64,000 bases of DNA from positions 2,466,101-2,530,100 of the forward strand of contig JAQFVV010012574.1 of the NCBI GenBank assembly GCA_028023455.1, written 5' to 3'. Below are positions 56,758 to 64,000 of this stretch, piece by piece. Source of the stretch: Epiperipatus broadwayi. Taxonomy: Eukaryota > Onychophora > Udeonychophora > Euonychophora > Peripatidae. The notes beneath the pieces were generated by a model. The model was not told the DNA's origin and did no database searches. It saw only the letters and a list, made by a program, of their open reading frames with translations. Made by a program: the position numbers and the translations under genes. Each line of letters starts with the position of its first letter. Position 1 is the first letter of the stretch.

Positions 56758-59052
56758 CTAGTTTAATTTCTTACTACTAGCTTTATTAGCTGGTCTTTTT
56801 AAAATTGTGGTCACACCACTAGTAGAAGGCTGATTATTTTGATTATCACTTCTGTCTCTAAATGTATCAAATTTAACAAATTTTTTTAAATGTGGAGACA
56901 TCCTATCTCTACCTCTATACTCAAATCTCCTTTTATACCCTGTAGAAGGTCTCACACCAGTGTTAACATTAATATTTGCTAACGGATAATTATTTCTATC
57001 TTTGTTTACTTTATATCTATTGTCCATAGATAATTCAGCTACTTCAAGAGCATCTAATACCTCTGATACTTCTTCTATTGAACCACGATCAGCAGCTATC
57101 AACAACTGTTCAACGTTTTTAGGTAAGTTATGCCTTACAATTCTTACAATCTGTCCTTCTGATAATGGACAAGCAGTCAACGTTTTCAACCGAACAGCTT
57201 GATTTCTGAAAAAGCTTGTATAGCTGCCTTTACTAATATGGTATTTTTCTTGAGTAATTTGGTATCTGATGCAATCTTCTTTATCAGAGTTCCAAAAACT
57301 TCCAACAATAAAACACTTAAAGTCGCCGTAAGTTATTGGTTTCTCAAACAGTGATTGCCACCAATCTTTGGCAATTCCATACAAATGATTGCTACACACT
57401 GCCACTTTTTCTTTTTCTGACAAGGAACATATGGAAAATAATTCGTCCAAATTATTTAAAAATTCTGAGGGATTCTCCATATACTCTCCTTTAAATGGTT
57501 TGACTTTCATAAAACGTAAAGCCATTGAATTATTCCCATTTCCTTCACAATTAACCACTTCTCTACTTGGTCTACTATCAATTTCTTTCACAATAGTATT
57601 TTCTGACTGATTACTATTACCCTTCCTTACCGATTCTACTTTATCTATTCTTAATGAATTAACATAATCTTCATATGCTTTACCACTTATCTTCCCTTTT
57701 AATACTTCTGTCTTTGTATTATTTACATTTTTAATCTCTATTTGGTCATACATCTGTTGAAATTTCCCCTCTAAATCCATTTGTTCAAGCACTTGCTTGA
57801 CATATCCTTTCTGTTCCTTCCTAAATTCGTCCAAATTTTTATCTAAGATTTCTTTATATTTATCATTATTTTGCTCAAACATACCTGCATGCTCTTTTAT
57901 ATCATTTTGCATCCGTTTTAAATTCTCTCCTACCTTTGATCGATATTTATGTTCATCGATTCTTTTAACATCTAGCTCCTTAAATTTTTCAATTAGTTCC
58001 TTCTCTATTTCATCTTTTATATCTTCTTTAGTCTGAACTATTGCACTCCTAACACTTTTAATATCTTCACTAACATTATTAACATGGTCTTTAACCTCAC
58101 AAATCTCACTATCAACTTTTAATTTATAGCTATCGATTTTTAAAGTTAAGTCATTATTATTGATCCTACATTGATCAATAGATTCTGCTATTTGATCTTT
58201 CAAATTTTTAATCGTACTTTCTGAAAATTCACAAAATTTTCTTTCCAACAATTCCTGATTTTTATCATCAATTTTTATTACTTCTAACTTTAAAGATTCA
58301 ACTACTTCTTCATTTTTACTAAACTTGATATCCAGATTATTGATTTTATCTTCCACATCTTTTTTGAAATTCTTTACAATTTCAGAATTATCCTCAACCT
58401 TTTTATTTATGTTGTCTATACAAAATCTGATTTCTTCTCTATCCTTACTTAAATTTTCTTTAACTTCTTTAATATTTTCCTCAAGAGATTCTACTTTTAT
58501 ATTATTCTTATTTATATACTCTCTAAGAGAATCTAACTTCATATTCATTTTATTATTTTCCACTTTCATTTCTTCTTTAATAGAATTACTCTCCTTTTTC
58601 ATTTCTTCTTTAAAAGAATTACTCTCCTCTTTCATTTCTGCTTTGATAGCATCAAATCTAAGACTATTTTTATTACTCTCCTCTTTCATTTCTGCTTTGA
58701 TAGCATCAAATCTAATACTATTTTTATGACTCTCTTTTTTCATTTCTTCTTTAAAAGAATTACTCTCCTCTTTCACTGAATTAATAATACCTTGACTCAT
58801 TAATTCAAAATGCTTCATAAAATCAAACATTGAGAAGTTCTCTATATCTTTCGCAGTTTTTACTACTTCTTTTTCTACTGTTTTAAAAATTATCTCTTCC
58901 TCCTCCTCTATCTCACTATCCATATTTTGCGTATTTTCTAATATTGTCTCAAAATCTACTAGTTTCTCCCCTTCTTTTCTCTCTTCACAATTACTATCCT
59001 CAACAATAAAATTAGACATCTCAATTTCTAAATCTTTATCCCAGTTATTCAT
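56758..59052 (-). CDS. gag: Gypsy Gag with long coiled-coil N-terminus
   Basis: A 764-residue frame that starts at the first ATG after the leader. Residues 1-85 are acidic. Residues about 85-450 are Glu/Lys-rich with heptad-like spacing, a long coiled coil. Within it, about 93-165 are tandem copies of KEESNSFKEEMKKES and RFDAIKAEMKEES units. Residues about 508-677 resemble the retrotransposon gag capsid family (GIAKDWWQSL, FWNSDKEDC). The tail 678-764 is basic with RG and KR groups and has no CCHC zinc knuckle. Gag packages the element RNA in a virus-like particle. A Gag this long, with more than half coiled coil, is well above the usual Gypsy length. It ends ten bases before the start used for the protease frame. 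Confidence 0.9.
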   Translation of the reverse strand: MNNWDKDLEIEMSNFIVEDSNCEERKEGEKLVDFETILENTQNMDSEIEEEEEIIFKTVEKEVVKTAKDIENFSMFDFMKHFELMSQGIINSVKEESNSFKEEMKKESHKNSIRFDAIKAEMKEESNKNSLRFDAIKAEMKEESNSFKEEMKKESNSIKEEMKVENNKMNMKLDSLREYINKNNIKVESLEENIKEVKENLSKDREEIRFCIDNINKKVEDNSEIVKNFKKDVEDKINNLDIKFSKNEEVVESLKLEVIKIDDKNQELLERKFCEFSESTIKNLKDQIAESIDQCRINNNDLTLKIDSYKLKVDSEICEVKDHVNNVSEDIKSVRSAIVQTKEDIKDEIEKELIEKFKELDVKRIDEHKYRSKVGENLKRMQNDIKEHAGMFEQNNDKYKEILDKNLDEFRKEQKGYVKQVLEQMDLEGKFQQMYDQIEIKNVNNTKTEVLKGKISGKAYEDYVNSLRIDKVESVRKGNSNQSENTIVKEIDSRPSREVVNCEGNGNNSMALRFMKVKPFKGEYMENPSEFLNNLDELFSICSLSEKEKVAVCSNHLYGIAKDWWQSLFEKPITYGDFKCFIVGSFWNSDKEDCIRYQITQEKYHISKGSYTSFFRNQAVRLKTLTACPLSEGQIVRIVRHNLPKNVEQLLIAADRGSIEEVSEVLDALEVAELSMDNRYKVNKDRNNYPLANINVNTGVRPSTGYKRRFEYRGRDRMSPHLKKFVKFDTFRDRSDNQNNQPSTSGVTTILKRPANKASSKKLN

Positions 59053-59708
59053 TTCTATATTTTTTAAAATTCAATTCTAATTGTATGCAGTACTTATTAT
59101 CAATATTTCAAAAAAAATAATAATTCCCTATCAACCTTTCCATCTCCACTCAATTGACTTCTACAATCAATCACAAAACATCATCTTTGAAAACTCTACA
59201 CTATTTATTATAAACTAATTATATAACTACGAATAACAAAATTGTGTCATGTCATTATCTTCACACCTATGATCCACAGACAATTTGCACATAATATATT
59301 ATATTCAATATACATTTAAAATATCTTAAGAATTGATATGGACATATTACAAAATAATTATTTGCCACAGTTTCATAATTTACATATTTATTTGCTTATT
59401 AATTTAAAATTAACTTAGCATTTAATTTTTTTTTTTAAATAATCATATTATAGATATCACATGAAAATATAACAACTTTGCTAATAAGATTTTATTTTAA
59501 TTTTATAATCAACATCTAATCACTTATAACTACTATTATAAAAATACTAAGCTATTTATATTTAATAAATATACTAATCATTAATTCCTAAATTATACAT
59601 TTTAACCCATACACTATTTTTACTAACAAATCTATACCTATCACTCTATTCCCTAACATATACCAACCCTGAAATTATGTATATCCTAATCCTTAACTAA
59701 ATATCTAA
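59053..59708 (-). other. Gypsy untranslated leader
   Basis: About 650 bp between primer binding site and gag start, AT-rich, no long frame. It would contain the packaging signal, which I cannot locate. Confidence 0.6.
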
Positions 59709-59726
59709 GCCCCACGTTGGGCGCCA
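59709..59726 (-). other. Primer binding site, tRNA-Lys type
   Basis: The minus strand reads TGGCGCCCAACGTGGGGC, 18 bases complementary to the 3' end expected of tRNA-Lys (the 'Lys1,2' type known from several retroviruses). It lies 17 bases inside the LTR edge. Confidence 0.85.
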
Positions 59727-59743
59727 AAATCCTAACTACCATT

Positions 59744-62700
59744 TGTACCCTCACTTCTCGATATATGATATAATTTAAAATATGACTAGCTCAATTAAAT
59801 CATTATGCTTAGCTAAAAATATGTACAACTATCTTTAATATATTTTATAATATTATAACTTATCAGATTTATTACAAACTTATCAAAATTTAATATAGTT
59901 CAATATTATGTACAAATTAAATAAATATTTACTAAAATCATGAGACTGTGAAGTGAAGTTACAATTGGTAATTGAATTTACATTGAGCCAATGTCTTTCC
60001 AAGACACTGTCCCAATGGCATAAGAATACTATTACCTCTTTATTACCTCATTACTAAGTCTACAGCACTCATGACTTTTATAAAATGAATTATCTTTAAT
60101 AATAATAAATAAATAATTCCGATCTCTTTTGTTAAGGAAATATAATTAAATGATCTCAGGTTCTTCTAATTATCTTAAAGTAATAATAATTCATGTAGAT
60201 AGGAATGATAAGGGATTTAATATCAAACCTAAATACACCTAACTTATTCTAATAACAATAACTGACAATAATAATCTTTAGTGTATAGCTTAATCTTATC
60301 TATTGGATTATACTTTTAATCATTAAGAAAATAAGTAAATCATATACATGTCTTTCATTTCCATATAGTATCTTAATTTTAAAATAGACCAAAATCTTAT
60401 AATTTAACAATTTGTGGCAATAAAAAATCTTATACTTTTATATTGTGCATTATAATTACTTTGTGACCATTGTAATATTATATGTTAATGTCAATCAATT
60501 TCTATAAATCATATTAATAAAATATTGTGTTTCTTTCTCAAATAATAAAATAATAAATTCATATTGTGCAAATATTATGTACATTCAAATTATCTGTTGT
60601 CAAATGCTGTGGTGTAAAATAATGAATTCGACACACTTTTAAACAACTTAAACAAATTTATTTACATTAACTTTAACAAATAACTTATTTACACTATTTA
60701 CATTTACAAATGGAACTAAGGAAAATAAACAAAAATAATAATACAAGATTTTTATGCTGTTACTATTTCCATAATCATCAATAGATAATTTATACATTTC
60801 TGAAATGTTCTATCAATAACAATCAATTAAATTTATGACTTTAATTTTAATAAACATCATTTATCATCAATTAACATAAGAAAAGGTTTTATGTGAAATA
60901 TCACTCATGTAGCATATATGTAAATAAATAGACTTTAATACTCAAATATTATTTCACTTAAGTCTTACTGTTATTTAGATTATAATGTACTAGGATGTAC
61001 TACATTTACTATCAGTATTACTCAAATATTAATTACTGTATAAACTGATGTAACTTTGTAATATAACAACAATTATTATATTATAACCATTTATTTCATT
61101 CCGATATAATGTTATATTACATGTCTTATCAAAATATGCAATACGTATATGTACTTTTAAAAATAATATTTTAAATTATTCAATAATTTCAACTTTTATA
61201 AAGTATTATATCAAATAAAATTCTATGATTCTTTTCATATAAATTATTACTCTTTTTTACTTGTTATTCTTATTCCTTCCTAATAAACTTCTATCTACAA
61301 ATATCATTTTAACCTTATTTAACTTTAGAAAAATAGATGACCCATTTTAAATAAAAATAATAACGATCCAAACTCTCTTATACCTCATCCTCTATATACA
61401 ATAAGCCTTCAATCAAGATATAAATTTCTATGTAAAATTAATTTACTTATCTAATAAAAATAGAAATAAAATATAGATTTTATATACCTCTTACTAACTT
61501 GAAAAGAAAAAAATAAATAACTTACACTAGTATAATAAATCTAATTTCTAATATTGTAACAGAAACATTAAAATTTATTCACGAAAGAATCATATAATTA
61601 TTTCTAGGTTCTCATATTACGTTATACTAAATTTACATCATCAATTTAAAGTATGCATATTAAAATAAAACTGCTATTACTAATATTGTGCGTGTATATT
61701 ATTTAAATATTAATACATTCATTCAATAATCATATAACATTTGGTTGATCTAAAGAAAACATAGTAAATACATCAAATTATTATTATTATTACACAATTT
61801 TTACCATAAATGATACTTCAATGTACAGTCCGTCACACGATGTCCTCCAAGATTTCAGTTTTACAAAATAATTTCACATTTACACTCAACAATTATTCTT
61901 TAAAATATTACGTGTTGTATAATTATAAAATAAACTTTATGCAATAAAAATTATATTAATATTTAGTTATTACTTTTAAAAAAATGTAAATGTACCTTTC
62001 CTATCTTTCAATAAATTAATAATTAATTAAATAGTTATGTTAGTTAATAAATAAAACATATTACATAACATCCAACGGTGTCTTCTTTAACTATATTGTT
62101 CTTTTTCCTAGGCACAAAGTTTCACCAAACATTACTTCCTTTTCCAGTACATCACGTGTTTTTAAAAGTTTTTTTTAATGAAGAAAATGAAAACGTTCTT
62201 TTTTTTAAAAAAATAAAGAAAAAGTTAGTTCCATCATAAGAATAAAATAATAATTAAAATAGTTTATGGAATCCGGATTCATTTCTTTTAAAGATGGAAA
62301 AAAAAAAATATTATTTAAAAGCTATTATTTTAGAATTAATCAATAGTTTATAAATTCTTTTTTTAATTGTTCTAAAATTGACTTGGATATCCACGTATAC
62401 TTTTATTTGCGCATTTCCTTAACGAATATTTAGGTAAGATTACTTTTAGAGTCTTCTGTACGACTAGCGTTCAGATCTTAATAATATCATAATTTTACTT
62501 ATAAGTATTTCTTTACTTATTAAATCTCCAATTTATTTGCCTTTTAAAACTGTCAGAATTTAGTCTTTTAAACCATAAAGACTTAACAAGGCAAGTATTT
62601 ATATAATTACTGTTAATTATCATATCTTTATCAAGATATATACTTAAATTTACAATTCACAAATACTTTTTTCATAAAGAAGTATTTCTCATTCTTTTAA

Positions 62701-64000
62701 ATATCTATTTTATAAAATTAATTACTACTAGCTTTTAAATTTATACAAAGTCCAATGTATTACTTTTGTGCATCTAGTAACTCTCCTAGTTAATCCAGCG
62801 TTTGTTAAATTTTTAGTATAAAGTCTCCAATATATTTTATCCTCATACGATGTCTTCATGATTATTTGACAGTAAATTGAGCTTTGATCAAGACGATAGG
62901 AAATTATAATTAAAATTAACACTGCATATTTATCGGTAAACTTTTATAAATTATTTTAAAACTACTCTCTTATAATTTTTAAAACGATTTTGAGAGCGTC
63001 TATAATTACTTAGCTATTTCTAATAGCATACTTTACTTTAAGAATTTCAATCACAAGTCCCCTCCGAACAATTGAACCTTGGTTTTATACCGGAAGAAAA
63101 CTCCCACTTGATTGGTGAGTTAAACAATCAACTTGCTAGCTTATTTACATATTTTACCAACAAGACAGAATTAAAAATAAATAATGACGTATTTAATATT
63201 TATTATTATCACATTATTAAATTCTTAAATTAATCTTTATCGTTTATTTAAATCCACTAAACATTTTTTTAAAATATACTTTCTTACTTATTTCACTTTT
63301 AACTTTTATAAGATTATTTTTATAAACAAACTAAGTCTATTTTTATTCATTATGTTTTTAAGCAGTATTTTAAAAATTAGGTTTAATATTTCACATTAAT
63401 TATTTTTTATTTTTATCTCGTGATAGCTAATATAATACTTATAAATTTTATAACAGAATTTTAAAATAGTTTTGCAACTTTACTAAAAAACTTCCAAGCA
63501 TGTGTGTATGTGTCTAACTAACATCTGTTTTTTTACAACAAAGCTACAGATGCTTGTAATAATCTAAAAATAAACTAACAATTCATTTTTTAAAAATAAA
63601 TATTTTTAAAATAAATAATATATTATAACAGTTTTTTAAATTAATAATTCGATATTATTAAAATCAAATATTAATCTTCTATTATGTAATACTAATAATT
63701 AAAATATTTATATTCATTTATTAAATATTAATCTTTATCAACAATAAATATATGCATTTAATTTTAACTTGTCTTTTTTAAAACTTTAACTTTAAACATT
63801 CATTTATTAAATTTATTAATGCAGTATTGCTTATGGCCAGTTTTCCCAACCATATACTATTATCATCCCCATTGAAACGTCTCTCTCAAACATCAGCACA
63901 ATTTTTACATATCAAATACTCATGAATTACTTTAATTACACTTTTTTAAAAAAAAATTATCATAAATAAATTAACATCATATAGCTAAATATATTTTAAA
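59744..64000 (-). mobile_element. Gypsy element, 5' LTR (window ends inside it)
   Basis: Near-identical to 48440-52697. About 60 bp of its outer end lie beyond the window, so the target-site duplication cannot be read. Differences from the other LTR are isolated substitutions and short indels (for example near 60110 and 60425), which indicates a recent insertion. The frame of 64 codons at 62728-62922 has no motif. Confidence 0.9.
63083..63115 (-). promoter_or_regulatory. 5' LTR promoter: CCAAT and TATAAAA
   Basis: Identical in arrangement to the boxes at 51781-51813. In this LTR they would drive the element's genomic RNA, starting near 63055. Confidence 0.6.

Noticed and set aside
58325-58729. 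134-codon plus-strand frame, Ser/Leu/Ile/Phe-rich, looks membrane-like
   Set aside because: It is the antisense of the Glu/Lys-rich coiled coil of Gag.

Overview
This window is AT-rich eukaryotic DNA, most likely from an invertebrate animal. Penelope-like elements (PLEs), a Ty3/Gypsy LTR retrotransposon, decayed LINEs, tRNA-derived SINEs and simple repeats fill most of the recognisable sequence. I found no convincing host protein-coding gene, no rRNA and no functional tRNA gene. The species cannot be fixed from the sequence.

Layout. Positions 1-9560 are a nest of insertions. A nearly complete PLE on the minus strand (844-3699 plus 8691-8820) has one of its terminal repeats split by a solo LTR of about 5 kb (3700-8690). 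That LTR carries a perfect 186-bp palindrome at 7872-8057. Fragments of a second PLE family, in opposite orientations, flank the nest, and one of them holds a young SINE with target-site duplications. From 9.6 to 37.2 kb there are inverted SINE copies, two LINE fragments (18.3-19.2 and 20.7-22.6 kb), a third PLE type (about 32 kb) and several families of 300-480-bp repeats that contain hammerhead ribozyme motifs. From 38 to 48 kb there is a fourth PLE with inverted arms, two related 0.9-kb LTR remnants and foldback repeats. From 48.4 kb to the window end lies a young Gypsy element on the minus strand. Its LTRs are 4.3 kb long. It has a tRNA-Lys-type primer site, a long coiled-coil Gag and a protease-RT-RNase H-integrase reading frame interrupted by one in-frame stop.

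The most notable system is the set of hammerhead repeats. Family III (35.9-37.2 kb) has three copies with the full catalytic core, two of them in a direct tandem 452 bp apart. Family I (10.6-27.1 kb) is dispersed, forms inverted pairs and includes a tandem array with three hammerhead positions 466 and 478 bp apart. A weaker family II lies at 28.9-29.5, about 43.1 and 44.4 kb. Hammerhead motifs in tandem repeats of a few hundred bases are the hallmark of retrozyme-like, circular-RNA-forming non-autonomous elements. Here the motifs are read from sequence only, and activity is inference.

The autonomous elements could supply reverse transcriptase to the SINEs and hammerhead repeats, but no pairing of a specific donor with a specific passenger can be shown from this window.
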